NCBI GenBank assembly: GCA_946479925.1
Contig: CAMLHK010000010.1
Location: 1-33,192, forward strand
Reading direction: 5' to 3'
Origin: an uncultured Lactobacillus sp.
GTDB lineage: Bacteria > Bacillota > Bacilli > Lactobacillales > Lactobacillaceae
Length of the DNA stretch: 33,192 nt
Made by a program: the position numbers and the translations under genes. Positions 1-7,801 of this stretch are shown here, in pieces; position 1 is the first letter of the stretch, and every line of letters starts with the position of its first letter. The notes under the pieces were generated by a model, which searched no databases, was not told the DNA's origin, and saw only the letters and a program-made list of their open reading frames with translations.

Positions 1-374
1 TCTTATACCGTTTAATAGGTAAAATGCAAGAAGAAAATATTCATTATGCATCAATAGAAAGCCTATACCGTTCAGAATTGGGTGTTTATCTAAAAAAAGA
101 ACTGGGTCCTAAAATGATGAACATTTACATTGAAGCGCCTCTTGAAGTTCGCGCACAAAGAGAATATAAAAAGCAAACAATTGATAACGGCGAGAATTTT
201 ACTTTTGATGAAATAGTAGAACGGACCAAAAATAAGGATCAGTTCAAAATCAAGCATGGGGCACTAAAAGTAAAGGACATAGCAGATATTATTGTTAACA
301 ATGATTCTTTTGTAGAAAATGAAAAGCAGTACTTAAATATTATGGCAGGCATTGCTTCTATAGTAAAAAAATAA
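1..374 (+). CDS. P-loop (cytidylate kinase-like) nucleotide kinase, 3' part only
   Basis: The reading frame is open from the first complete codon of the window (position 3) to the stop at 374, so this is most likely the C-terminal part of a gene that begins outside; the first internal ATG is at 24. The visible part has a strand ending in IYIEAPLEVRAQREY, then an acidic stretch and a helix with ERTKNKD, and ends with a DIIVNND strand. That order (hydrophobic strand, LID arginines, RxxxD-like helix, final strand) resembles the C-terminal half of cytidylate kinase and related P-loop small-molecule kinases. The Walker A loop would lie upstream and is not seen, so substrate and even kinase activity are inference. 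A strong terminator follows at once, so the gene ends its transcript here. Confidence 0.5.
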   Translation, partial: LYRLIGKMQEENIHYASIESLYRSELGVYLKKELGPKMMNIYIEAPLEVRAQREYKKQTIDNGENFTFDEIVERTKNKDQFKIKHGALKVKDIADIIVNNDSFVENEKQYLNIMAGIASIVKK

Positions 375-380
375 AAAAAT

Positions 381-418
381 AAAGCACTTTGACTCTTTTT
401 AGTGTCAAGGTGCTTTTT
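381..418. terminator. Bidirectional intrinsic terminator
   Basis: A 12-bp stem (AAGCACTTTGAC with GTCAAGGTGCTT, one G.T pair) closes a short loop. It is followed by a T run on the plus strand and, read on the minus strand, by a long T run. It sits between the converging kinase-like gene and the acyltransferase gene and can stop both. Confidence 0.85.
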
Positions 419-433
419 GGTTAGAAATATTTA

Positions 434-1555
434 TTATTTTAGACTAAACCCGCTTAAGAACTTTTTTGCTTTTGACCACCAAATATGAAGAAAATATGCT
501 GAAGTGAAGGATAATGTCCATGTCAGTACCCACATGCCAAAAAAGGTTAGAAATGGGTGATAAACAGCATGATAACTCATATTTAAGCCACGCCACAGCA
601 GTTGATTCCAAAACACATTTGATAAATATGCTCTATAGGCATAGGTTGCTAAAAAGTGAAAAATTTTTAAACATTTCTCCAATTTGTGCCTGATATTAAA
701 TAGACATAGTGCAGCTACCAAAGCAATTACAGCCAAGCAATAAAATGTCATTGATGGTTTATAATAAGGCGCATTTGCAAAAAGAACCGGATGGCCAAAG
801 CCATGTAATTCAAAATTAGTCCAGAAAAAGCATGCAGCAAAAACAACTAAAATTAGCCACCAAAACTTATATAGAAACGTGTTAACGTAATCCCTAAATT
901 GCCACGCCAATACACCAAAAACACCGTAAATCACAAACGAAATGAAAATACGATCCAGCAGATACCAGCTTTTTTCGTGTGGCCCATGAAAAACGTAAAA
1001 GTCATAAAACCACAGCCAGAAAAAATACAAAACAAACGTAATACCGGCAACTGATAAACCCCGTTTTACGTTGTTAGCAACGTAACAACTGATTCCCCAG
1101 AAAATTGGCATCAAAATTATAAATTGTAACATCATGGTGTTATACCATAGATGAGGAGCAGCGTTACCGTTGATAAATTGCCAGCAAAATGTACCAAAAT
1201 TATTGAACTTTCTTATTTGCTGAAGCCAGGGCATTCCCAACAAGTAGATCAAAGTCCACCAGATTGTAGGAACAAACAAATTTGACCAGTTTGCTCGTAA
1301 ATGTTTTTGATATGAAAAATTGCCTGCTATATCGTTAGTACGAATAGTTGTATACAAAATGCCAAAGATAAATGCTGGAGCAGTGTACTTAACCAAATTA
1401 TACATAACGCCAAAAATATCTTGCGTATTATATGGTTGTCCCACTCCCATAATTAAGGACATTATTGGTTGAGACATAACGGCGCTGCAAGCAAAAACCT
1501 TTAGGTAATCACCTATGTCAGCTATTTCGTATGCCGGATAATGATATTTATCCAT
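434..1555 (-). CDS. Acyltransferase-3-like polytopic membrane protein
   Basis: A 373-residue, very hydrophobic, Trp/Phe-rich protein with about ten predicted membrane segments. The N-terminal DIGDYLKVFACSAV resembles the first helix of membrane acyltransferases of the OafA/YrhL type (Acyl_transf_3), which move acyl groups onto cell-surface sugars or lipids; length and layout also fit that family. In the family the first helix usually ends in an Arg...His pair. Here the equivalent positions appear to be Lys and Gln/Pro, so catalytic activity is uncertain. The start is the ATG at 1555, with AGAAAGG about 11 nt upstream. It lies downstream of lysR on the same strand with a 98-bp gap, so it could be its own unit or a partial read-through of lysR. 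Substrate unknown. Confidence 0.6.
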   Translation of the reverse strand: MDKYHYPAYEIADIGDYLKVFACSAVMSQPIMSLIMGVGQPYNTQDIFGVMYNLVKYTAPAFIFGILYTTIRTNDIAGNFSYQKHLRANWSNLFVPTIWWTLIYLLGMPWLQQIRKFNNFGTFCWQFINGNAAPHLWYNTMMLQFIILMPIFWGISCYVANNVKRGLSVAGITFVLYFFWLWFYDFYVFHGPHEKSWYLLDRIFISFVIYGVFGVLAWQFRDYVNTFLYKFWWLILVVFAACFFWTNFELHGFGHPVLFANAPYYKPSMTFYCLAVIALVAALCLFNIRHKLEKCLKIFHFLATYAYRAYLSNVFWNQLLWRGLNMSYHAVYHPFLTFFGMWVLTWTLSFTSAYFLHIWWSKAKKFLSGFSLK

Positions 1556-1625
1556 TTTATTTAAGACCTTTCTTAGTAGATTTGTGAGATCCCTAAGAAG
1601 TTAAATTCAATATATGCGCTTTTTT

Positions 1626-1646
1626 AAAAAAATGCAAGCTCATTTT
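1626..1646 (-). terminator. Weak candidate terminator of lysR
   Basis: On the minus strand the sequence reads AAAATG, six bases, then CATTTT followed by more T. The stem is short and A/T-rich, so this is only a weak intrinsic terminator between lysR and the acyltransferase gene. Confidence 0.3.
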
Positions 1647-1653
1647 CTGTAAT

Positions 1654-2526
1654 TTAATATGATTGTGCTTCTACCAATACATTGGCAATTTCATTACTGA
1701 ACAATCTTTGCGTGTCAGTTAATGTCTGGTGTGGCGTGTTTAAATAAATTATGCGATGAGGAGATTTAGGAATAATTCTGGCAATATCAATTGCATTAGA
1801 ATTTTTAAAGTATTCTCCCCAAGTTACTGAAGGAATAAAACCTATTCCTAATCCAGCAATGATCATTTCTCTAACAGTCGCCGGTTCATCTGACTGGTAT
1901 TTAAAATTCAATTTTAAATCATTACTGAGCATAAATTTATTGATAGTTTGCTGTAATTCTGTTTCGTCATTTTCACCTACAAAAGTAAAATTTTCTAGTT
2001 CAGTGATATTAAACATATTCTTTTTTCGCATAAAGTTTCTTTTCCAGCCAATTACAATTTCTTCTCTTAAAAGTGGAATTGTCGTAAAATCGGCGATCTT
2101 ATTTGAAGAAATAATAAAATCGAATTGCTTGAGATCCTTGGCAAAGGTTGTCCTTTGATGAATGTTCAAACTGACATTGGGCAGTAATTTTTGCATTTTT
2201 AAAGCAATAATTGGAATTAAGGGAGAACCTACGGTAAAAAGTACGTTAATTTCACTGGTTTTGTTTATAGAATTAACCCTAACAGCGTTTATGCCACGAT
2301 TCAATAAATTAAGGCTGTCAGAAACATACGTGTAAAAAACTTTTCCTTGTTGATTCAATTTAATAGTTCTTCCTTGACGATCAAACAACTTAACCCCAAT
2401 TTCTTCTTCAAGTTGTTTAATCGTTTTACTAATTGCCGATTCACTTACAAACGCCCTTTTAGCAGCTTCAGTAACTGATCCAAGGCTTGCAACACTGACA
2501 AAATACTTCAGACCTGTTAAGTTCAT
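1654..2526 (-). CDS. LysR-family regulator, probable controller of the mdc operon
   Basis: A 290-residue LysR-type transcriptional regulator. The first about 60 residues form the winged helix-turn-helix (AAKRAFVSESAISKTIKQLE, then EIGVKLFDRQGR), followed by the linker helix and a two-lobe periplasmic-binding-like effector domain that runs to the C-terminus. LysR proteins usually activate a divergent operon when the lobes bind a small molecule. Here the divergent operon encodes malonate decarboxylase, and in other bacteria MdcR is also a LysR protein, so malonate or a derivative is the likely inducer (inference). The start at 2526 has GAAGG just upstream, and a good TATAAT lies on the minus strand at 2576-2581. 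The overlapping dyads at 2544-2560 would let it also control itself. Confidence 0.85.
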   Translation of the reverse strand: MNLTGLKYFVSVASLGSVTEAAKRAFVSESAISKTIKQLEEEIGVKLFDRQGRTIKLNQQGKVFYTYVSDSLNLLNRGINAVRVNSINKTSEINVLFTVGSPLIPIIALKMQKLLPNVSLNIHQRTTFAKDLKQFDFIISSNKIADFTTIPLLREEIVIGWKRNFMRKKNMFNITELENFTFVGENDETELQQTINKFMLSNDLKLNFKYQSDEPATVREMIIAGLGIGFIPSVTWGEYFKNSNAIDIARIIPKSPHRIIYLNTPHQTLTDTQRLFSNEIANVLVEAQSY

Positions 2527-2635
2527 TTTTTACCTTCATTAATAACTTTTTAGTTAACTATTATTCCTATTTTCTATTATAAATGGTTATTAAATGGGAT
2601 TAAACTAATATTGTGAGATCCAAAGAGGTGATAAC
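2527..2635. promoter_or_regulatory. Divergent lysR / mdc control region with overlapping dyads
   Basis: This 109-bp gap serves both directions. Minus strand: TATAAT at 2576-2581 for lysR, with only a weak -35. Plus strand: a weak TGGTTA (2584-2589), 16-bp spacer, TAATAT (2606-2611) for mdcH. Two overlapping inverted repeats are visible, AACT-N4-AGTT at 2544-2555 and the perfect TAGTTAACTA at 2551-2560. The second is centred about 60 bp before the inferred mdc start, close to the usual LysR recognition position. The promoter assignments are by eye and the mdc one is weak. Confidence 0.5.
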
Positions 2636-3541
2636 GTGAAGTGTTTGTGGTTGTTTCCTGGGCAGGGAGGTCAAAACCCAGGTATGTTAGAAGATATAGA
2701 CCCAGATTTGAAATTAAAAGTTGAAAATTGGACGGGAGTGAAGTTAACAGACAGTTTAGAAGGCTACCAAGATTCACAACAGATACAGCTAAGTATATTG
2801 CTTTTGCAAGTTAGCGAGGTTGATCAACTTAAAAAAATGGGTTGGCAACCAGATCTTGTTGCGGGTCATTCTCTCGGAGTTTTTGGCGCTGCTTATGCCG
2901 CAAATGTAATTACTAAAGAGGATGTTTTTAAATTAGTTAGTTTAAGGGCAAAATTAATGCAGTCTTCTTATCCAGAAGGCTATGGTATGGGAGTAATAGT
3001 AGGTTTATCTCGGCAAGAAGTTGCTGAAATGGTTAAAACTATACATACCTCAGAAAATCCGGTATATTTGTCCAATCAAAATTCGGAATTGCAAAACACA
3101 TTGTCAGGCAAGCTTTCTGCCATTAAGCAGGTACTAAATTTTGCTACTAAAAGTGGTGCGACAAAGGCTAAATTGTTGCGCGTTCCCAACCCATCACATT
3201 CGCCTTTAATGGCAAAAGTAGCAAATAAAATGAGTCAGGAAATAACAAAGCTGAACTTTCTGGATCCTGACTGTATTTATCTAGCAAATAATAATGGTCA
3301 TCCTGTGAAAAAAGCTGAAGAAGTTAAATATGATTTAGCAAATAATTTAATCCATCCAGTTTTTTGGGAAACAATGATCGATGTGGCGCTTGAGTATAAT
3401 CCTCAAATTAGTATTGAGTTCTCTCCGGGGAACGCGTTTACCAGATTATTAAAAATGAAAACAGATCAAATAGCTAATATTGTTTTAAGTGAAATGTCAG
3501 TGTCAGATGCCGACTTTTTACTAAATAAATGGAAAGGATAA
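2636..3541 (+). CDS. mdcH: Malonyl-CoA:ACP transacylase, malonate decarboxylase epsilon subunit
   Basis: A 301-residue FabD-like acyltransferase. The N-terminal FPGQGGQ motif, nucleophile elbow GHSLG with Ser79, and His188 in PSHSPLM give the usual Ser-His dyad and the oxyanion glutamine. In malonate decarboxylase systems MdcH loads a malonyl group from malonyl-CoA onto the special ACP (MdcC), priming the enzyme cycle. A stand-alone fabD is an alternative, but the very next genes are mdcA and mdcC, and the sequence lacks the usual GEYAALVAAG-type wording after the elbow, so MdcH is preferred. The start is GTG at 2636 with AGAGGTG six bases upstream. It is first in the operon, unlike the Klebsiella order, in which mdcH is near the end. 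Confidence 0.88.
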   Translation: MKCLWLFPGQGGQNPGMLEDIDPDLKLKVENWTGVKLTDSLEGYQDSQQIQLSILLLQVSEVDQLKKMGWQPDLVAGHSLGVFGAAYAANVITKEDVFKLVSLRAKLMQSSYPEGYGMGVIVGLSRQEVAEMVKTIHTSENPVYLSNQNSELQNTLSGKLSAIKQVLNFATKSGATKAKLLRVPNPSHSPLMAKVANKMSQEITKLNFLDPDCIYLANNNGHPVKKAEEVKYDLANNLIHPVFWETMIDVALEYNPQISIEFSPGNAFTRLLKMKTDQIANIVLSEMSVSDADFLLNKWKG

Positions 3542-3545
3542 TAAA

Positions 3546-5186
3546 ATGAGTGAAAGAAATTGGCATTCTCATCGAGATGCAAAGCTTGCTCGGCTAAATA
3601 GTGCAAGTAAGCTTCTGGATGGTAAATTTGCTCAAACAGAAGATGTTGTTAAGGTTCTTGAGACTTTAATTAAGCCTCAGGATAAAGTGGTTTTAGAAGG
3701 TGATAACCAGAAACAGGCTTCCTTCTTGTCTGAAGCCCTAGCTAAAGTAGATGTGGAAAAAGTTCATGATTTGCATATGATTATGTCCAGCATTTCCAGG
3801 CCGGAACATCTTGATATTTTTGATTTAGGTATTGCTACTAAAATGGACTTTTCATATGCTGGCCCACAAAGTACGCGAGTATCACAGATGATTGCCGATG
3901 GGACCATGAAAGTAGGTGACATTCATACTTATCTAGAGCTTTTTGGGCGTTTGTTCATTGATTTAATTCCAAATGTTGTTTTAGTAGCAGCGGACAAAGT
4001 TGACCATGAAGGTAATTTATATACTGGCTTTAACACTGAAGAAACACCTACGATAGTTGAAGCAGCAGCTTTTCATGATGGAATTGTCATTGTGCAGGCA
4101 AATGAGATTGTTGATAAGGTTCCTCGGGTAGATATTCCAGCTGATTGGGTAGATGTAGTCATTCCTGCAGATAAGCCTTATCAACTTGAACCCTTGTTTA
4201 CGCGTGACCCCCAAGCAATTAGTGAATTGCAAATTTTGATGGGAATGATGGCAATTCGCGGAATTTATGAAAAACATAATGTTCAAACTCTTAACCATGG
4301 TGTCGGCTTTAATACTTCTGCCATTGAGCTTTTACTACCAACATATGGCGAGCAGTTAGGCCTTAAAGGTAAAATTTGTCGTAACTGGGAACTGAACCCG
4401 ACTCCAACTTTAATTCCTGCAATTGAAAGTGGCTGGGTCGATTCGATCCATTCATTCGGCGGAGAAGTTGGTATGGAAAAATATATTGCTGCTCGTCCTG
4501 ACATTTTCTTTGTGGGTAAAGACGGCACTATGCGTTCTAACCGTGCTCTTGGGCAGGTAGCTGGTCAATATGCCTGCGATATGTTTGTTGGCTCAACTTT
4601 GCAAATTGATCAGTGGGGCAACTCTTCTACCGTTACTCATGGTCGTTTATCAGGCTTTGGTGGTGCTCCTAACATGGGCTCAAATCCAACAGGGAGACGG
4701 CATTCGACTGCAGCCTGGCAAAGCTTAAAGCCGGCTGATAATCCGTTAGCAAAAGGTCAAAAATTAGTGGTACAAATGGTTGAAACCTTTGGTTCAAATA
4801 AAAAACCAGTTTTTGTCGATCATTTGGACGCAGAGGAAGTTAGAAAAGAAGCAAAACTAGCTAATGTGCCAATCATGATTTACACAGAAGATACCACGCA
4901 TATTGTGACTGAAGAAGGGATTGCATATCTTTATAAAACAGATAGTATGCAAGAGCGTAAAGCTGCTATTGAAGCAATTGCCGGTGTCACTCCTATTGGG
5001 CTTCGTTCTGATTCTGCAGAGGTTAAGAAATTGCGCGCCCAAGGGATTGTTGCTTTGCCTGAAGACTTAGGAGTTCGCAGACAAGATGCTAAACGCTCAT
5101 TACTAGCTGCTCAAACAATGGATGATCTGGTCGAATGGTCACACGGTTTATACAATCCACCGGCTAAGTTCAGATCATGGTCATAA
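3546..5186 (+). CDS. mdcA: Malonate decarboxylase alpha subunit (acetyl-S-ACP:malonate ACP transferase)
   Basis: A 546-residue CoA-transferase-fold protein, the normal length for MdcA. It carries the ACP thiol from an acetyl to a malonyl group, releasing acetate and forming malonyl-S-ACP for decarboxylation. Family features seen are the N-terminal WHSHRDAKLARLN, the FDLGIATKMDFSYAGPQS stretch, the long central region with NHGVGFNTSAIELLLPTYG, and the C-terminal half with GSNPTGRRHSTAAW. The start is the ATG at 3546, four bases after mdcH, with AAAGGA inside the mdcH end, so the two are translationally close. It is followed after 14 bp by mdcC. No missing or altered segment is apparent. The closest alternative, the citrate lyase alpha subunit, is excluded by the MdcA-specific neighbours. 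Confidence 0.95.
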   Translation: MSERNWHSHRDAKLARLNSASKLLDGKFAQTEDVVKVLETLIKPQDKVVLEGDNQKQASFLSEALAKVDVEKVHDLHMIMSSISRPEHLDIFDLGIATKMDFSYAGPQSTRVSQMIADGTMKVGDIHTYLELFGRLFIDLIPNVVLVAADKVDHEGNLYTGFNTEETPTIVEAAAFHDGIVIVQANEIVDKVPRVDIPADWVDVVIPADKPYQLEPLFTRDPQAISELQILMGMMAIRGIYEKHNVQTLNHGVGFNTSAIELLLPTYGEQLGLKGKICRNWELNPTPTLIPAIESGWVDSIHSFGGEVGMEKYIAARPDIFFVGKDGTMRSNRALGQVAGQYACDMFVGSTLQIDQWGNSSTVTHGRLSGFGGAPNMGSNPTGRRHSTAAWQSLKPADNPLAKGQKLVVQMVETFGSNKKPVFVDHLDAEEVRKEAKLANVPIMIYTEDTTHIVTEEGIAYLYKTDSMQERKAAIEAIAGVTPIGLRSDSAEVKKLRAQGIVALPEDLGVRRQDAKRSLLAAQTMDDLVEWSHGLYNPPAKFRSWS

Positions 5187-5200
5187 TGGAGGTCAATAAA

Positions 5201-5494
5201 ATGGAGAAACTTAATTTTACTTATCAAAATTCAGAAACTGTAAAAAAATTTGTTCATGTTGGTGTAGTGGCTTCCGGAGACTTGGAAATCTTACTTTATC
5301 CGGCCGAGAAGACAACGGTAGACATCGTAACTGGTAGTGATGGGTTCAAAGAAGTTTGGCATAATGTTCTTGATCGCTTTTTTACTCGTTATCCTTTAAA
5401 GGGTAAATTTGTTATTCATGATTTTGGAGCGACCCCAGGCGTGGTTAATCTTCGCCTCACTCAAGCAATGGAGGCATTAAACGATGAAAAATAG
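5201..5494 (+). CDS. mdcC: Malonate decarboxylase acyl-carrier protein (delta subunit)
   Basis: A 97-residue ACP that carries acetyl and malonyl thioesters on a 2'-(5''-phosphoribosyl)-3'-dephospho-CoA arm. I chose the ATG at 5201 rather than the in-frame ATG at 5177 because GGAGG lies at 5188-5192 and because this start puts the serine of VVASGDLE at residue 25, the number known for prosthetic-group attachment in Klebsiella MdcC. The protein lies between mdcA and mdcDE and overlaps the mdcDE start by 11 bp. The C-terminal FGATPGVVNLRLTQAMEAL is typical of MdcC and CitD-like carriers. Confidence 0.93.
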   Translation: MEKLNFTYQNSETVKKFVHVGVVASGDLEILLYPAEKTTVDIVTGSDGFKEVWHNVLDRFFTRYPLKGKFVIHDFGATPGVVNLRLTQAMEALNDEK

Positions 5495-7151
5495 TTTTGT
5501 AGAATTGAATGGACGTCAACGTGCTTTTAGTTTACTTGATGAAAATTCAGGCCGCGAAATTGTTGGCCCTGAATTTGATTTCATTTCACCACATTTGGAA
5601 CCACAAAACATTGTTCCTGAAAGTGATGATGGTGTGATTGTCGTCAAAGGTAAATTAAACAAAAAGGATGCCGTTATAATCTCAATTGAAGGAAGCTTTC
5701 AAGGAGGCGGAATTGGTGAGGTTTCTGGTGCAAAAATTGTAGCTGCCTTAGAAAAAACGCTTGAGGATAATAAAAAAGGTGAAAAAGAGTATCCAATTAT
5801 TATCCTTGATACTGGTGGCGTACGTTTGCAGGAAGCTAATTACGGGTTGTTGTCAATTTCAGAAATACAAAATGCAGTTATTGCTCTCAAGAAATATGTG
5901 CCGGTAATAGGTGTTGTACCTGGAAGAGTAGGTAGTTTTGGCGGCATGTCTATTACAAGTGCAATTCTCTCATACCTTATTACAACTCCAAAAGCCAGGA
6001 TTGCGCTGAATGGCCCAGAAGTTATAGAGCAAGAAGCTGGTGTTAGAGAATTTGATTCAAGTGATAAGAATTTAATATGGGACACTTTAGGCACACGTCA
6101 AAGGGTTAAAACTGGCATTGCTGATGAAGTCGTTACAGATGATGTTGCAGCCATTAAAGAAGCTATTTCAAATGCAATTATGGAAAATAAGGATGCACAT
6201 AGAACTGAGCAAGCTGATTTTTATCTTTCTTTAATAGATAAAATTGATTTTACTCAACCCCTAGATACCAAGGAGTATAGTAATTTATTTGCGGCAAACA
6301 ATCCAGTAGAGCATGAAGTTCAAGAAGCTCATGCAAGTAAACAACCAAAAACAAAATCACGTGGTCGACTCTGGTTTGAAAAACTGACAGGAATTGAAAA
6401 TGCTGAATCTAATTACTCTACGGTTCTTCATGCTGCAAAAGATGGGAAAGAATATATTGCTATTGTTCCTGATGAGCATAATCGTTTTCCTCGAGTACGA
6501 GAAGGTGAAGTTGGCTTACAGGAAGGTTTCTTAGTAGCTAAAGTTGTTAACCAGATTGTTGCAGAAGATAAAGATAAGCAGACAAAGCGTCCGCTGGTTT
6601 TAGTGGTGGATGTACCAAGTCAGGCTTATGGTTATAAAGAGGAATTAATTGGTATTCATATAAGTTTGGCATCTGCTGCTGCGGCTTACGCAAAAGCCCG
6701 TCAATCTGGGCATCCCGTAATTGCCTTTATTCCTGGTGATGCTGTTTCAGGTGGATTTTTGGCCCACGGATTGCAATCAAATCGCATTATTGCTTTAGCA
6801 GACGATTCAATCACAATCCAGGCCATGTCTAAAGCTTCTGCCGCTCGGATTACTGAGCGTACAATTGCGGAACTTGAAGAGGCTACTAAGCACGTTCCAG
6901 CAATGGCCTATGATATTCATAATTATGAAAAACTTGGTGCTTTATACAAGTTAGTGCCTGACGTTTCTTCATGGGATGCTAATGTGGAAGCAACTCAAAA
7001 GATTGAAACAATTATTGATGAAGCAATTGCAAGCACAAAGAATCAACCAACTGATTTAAGTTTTAGATATGAGACCCCAATTGCTGTTGAAAGTGGACGA
7101 AAAGCAACAAACCAAATGCGTAGGATTGTGTTTGATCAATGGAAGAAATAA
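5484..7151 (+). CDS. mdcDE: Fused malonate decarboxylase beta-gamma subunit (carboxyltransferase)
   Basis: A 555-residue single chain that joins two crotonase-fold halves. Residues about 1-275 match MdcD (beta): FQGGGIGEVSGAKI, ILDTGGVRLQEAN, and GRVGSFGGMSI for oxyanion binding. After a hydrophilic linker near 275-300, residues about 300-555 match MdcE (gamma), with VLVVDVPSQAYG and IPGDAVSGGFLAHG. In Klebsiella and Pseudomonas these are two separate proteins of about 280 and 265 residues; no stop or restart is seen at the join here, so the fusion is real in this sequence. The pair decarboxylates malonyl-S-ACP to acetyl-S-ACP and CO2, without biotin in this soluble type. It overlaps mdcC by 11 bp and mdcG by 13 bp, which suggests coupled translation. 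Confidence 0.93.
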   Translation: MKNSFVELNGRQRAFSLLDENSGREIVGPEFDFISPHLEPQNIVPESDDGVIVVKGKLNKKDAVIISIEGSFQGGGIGEVSGAKIVAALEKTLEDNKKGEKEYPIIILDTGGVRLQEANYGLLSISEIQNAVIALKKYVPVIGVVPGRVGSFGGMSITSAILSYLITTPKARIALNGPEVIEQEAGVREFDSSDKNLIWDTLGTRQRVKTGIADEVVTDDVAAIKEAISNAIMENKDAHRTEQADFYLSLIDKIDFTQPLDTKEYSNLFAANNPVEHEVQEAHASKQPKTKSRGRLWFEKLTGIENAESNYSTVLHAAKDGKEYIAIVPDEHNRFPRVREGEVGLQEGFLVAKVVNQIVAEDKDKQTKRPLVLVVDVPSQAYGYKEELIGIHISLASAAAAYAKARQSGHPVIAFIPGDAVSGGFLAHGLQSNRIIALADDSITIQAMSKASAARITERTIAELEEATKHVPAMAYDIHNYEKLGALYKLVPDVSSWDANVEATQKIETIIDEAIASTKNQPTDLSFRYETPIAVESGRKATNQMRRIVFDQWKK

Positions 7152-7801
7152 AACAAGTTTGGCCACATGACTTGCTAACATTCAATGACAACCATGATTT
7201 AATTTTAAAAGGGAATCCTTTACCTGACTGGGCAAAGGATTCTTTGTCTAAAGCAAAAATCGTTGTTGTCAGACGTGGGCTTGCAAAGCAGGGTCTTATT
7301 CCTGTGGGTCTGAGAGGAAGTCGTAGGAGTCAGCGCTTAGCTGGATTTTTAGTGAAAAAGCGAGTAATAAATTGTTATAGTCCAGCTTATTTTATAAAAA
7401 ACAAATCATGGGAAATTTTGACTCCTGAAAGGCGGAAACTGCCTCAGTTTCAAGCTCTAGAAAAAATATGTCCCTTATTAAGGAAATATAAGTGGGGTAT
7501 TGGTGGTTCCTTGGCTTATGAAATGGCAACAGGTATTGCTATGGTACAAAATAATTTAAATCATAGAAGTGATTTAGACATAATTTTAGTTGCAAAAAGA
7601 AAGATTAATATTGAACAGTCTAGAAAATTATTGACCATGCTAAACCAATATCAAGTTCATGCAGATGTTCAGGTAGTTAAAGGACAAAATGGGTTTGCGT
7701 TAGCAGAATACGCAGCAAACCGTAGTCCCAAAATATTAGTCAAGACAACTGCTGGCCCAGTCCTTACGGCTGATCCCTGGCATTTTTTAAAGGTGAACTA
7801 G
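7139..7801 (+). CDS. mdcG: Phosphoribosyl-dephospho-CoA transferase (malonate decarboxylase holo-ACP synthase)
   Basis: A 220-residue nucleotidyltransferase-fold enzyme that attaches the phosphoribosyl-dephospho-CoA arm to MdcC. The metal-binding core is visible: IGGSLAYE with Gly122-Gly123-Ser124, and SDLDIILV with Asp145 and Asp147. The N-terminal WPHDLL and VVRRG.....IPVGLRG stretches are also MdcG-like. The start at 7139 overlaps the mdcDE end by 13 bp. The donor, triphosphoribosyl-dephospho-CoA, is normally made by MdcB or CitG, neither of which is in this window, so the substrate must come from a gene elsewhere. The stop at 7799-7801 directly abuts the next ATG. Confidence 0.9.
   Translation: MEEIKQVWPHDLLTFNDNHDLILKGNPLPDWAKDSLSKAKIVVVRRGLAKQGLIPVGLRGSRRSQRLAGFLVKKRVINCYSPAYFIKNKSWEILTPERRKLPQFQALEKICPLLRKYKWGIGGSLAYEMATGIAMVQNNLNHRSDLDIILVAKRKINIEQSRKLLTMLNQYQVHADVQVVKGQNGFALAEYAANRSPKILVKTTAGPVLTADPWHFLKVN

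Noticed and set aside
1859-2158. Plus-strand open frame of 99 codons opposite lysR
   Set aside because: It is antisense to a clear LysR coding region and has a composition typical of a shadow frame.
1582-2621. TTGTGAGATCC occurs at 1582-1592 and again at 2611-2621, near the starts of the acyltransferase and mdcH genes
   Set aside because: An 11-base match between two places in 33 kb is expected many times by chance, and the copies have different orientation relative to their genes.
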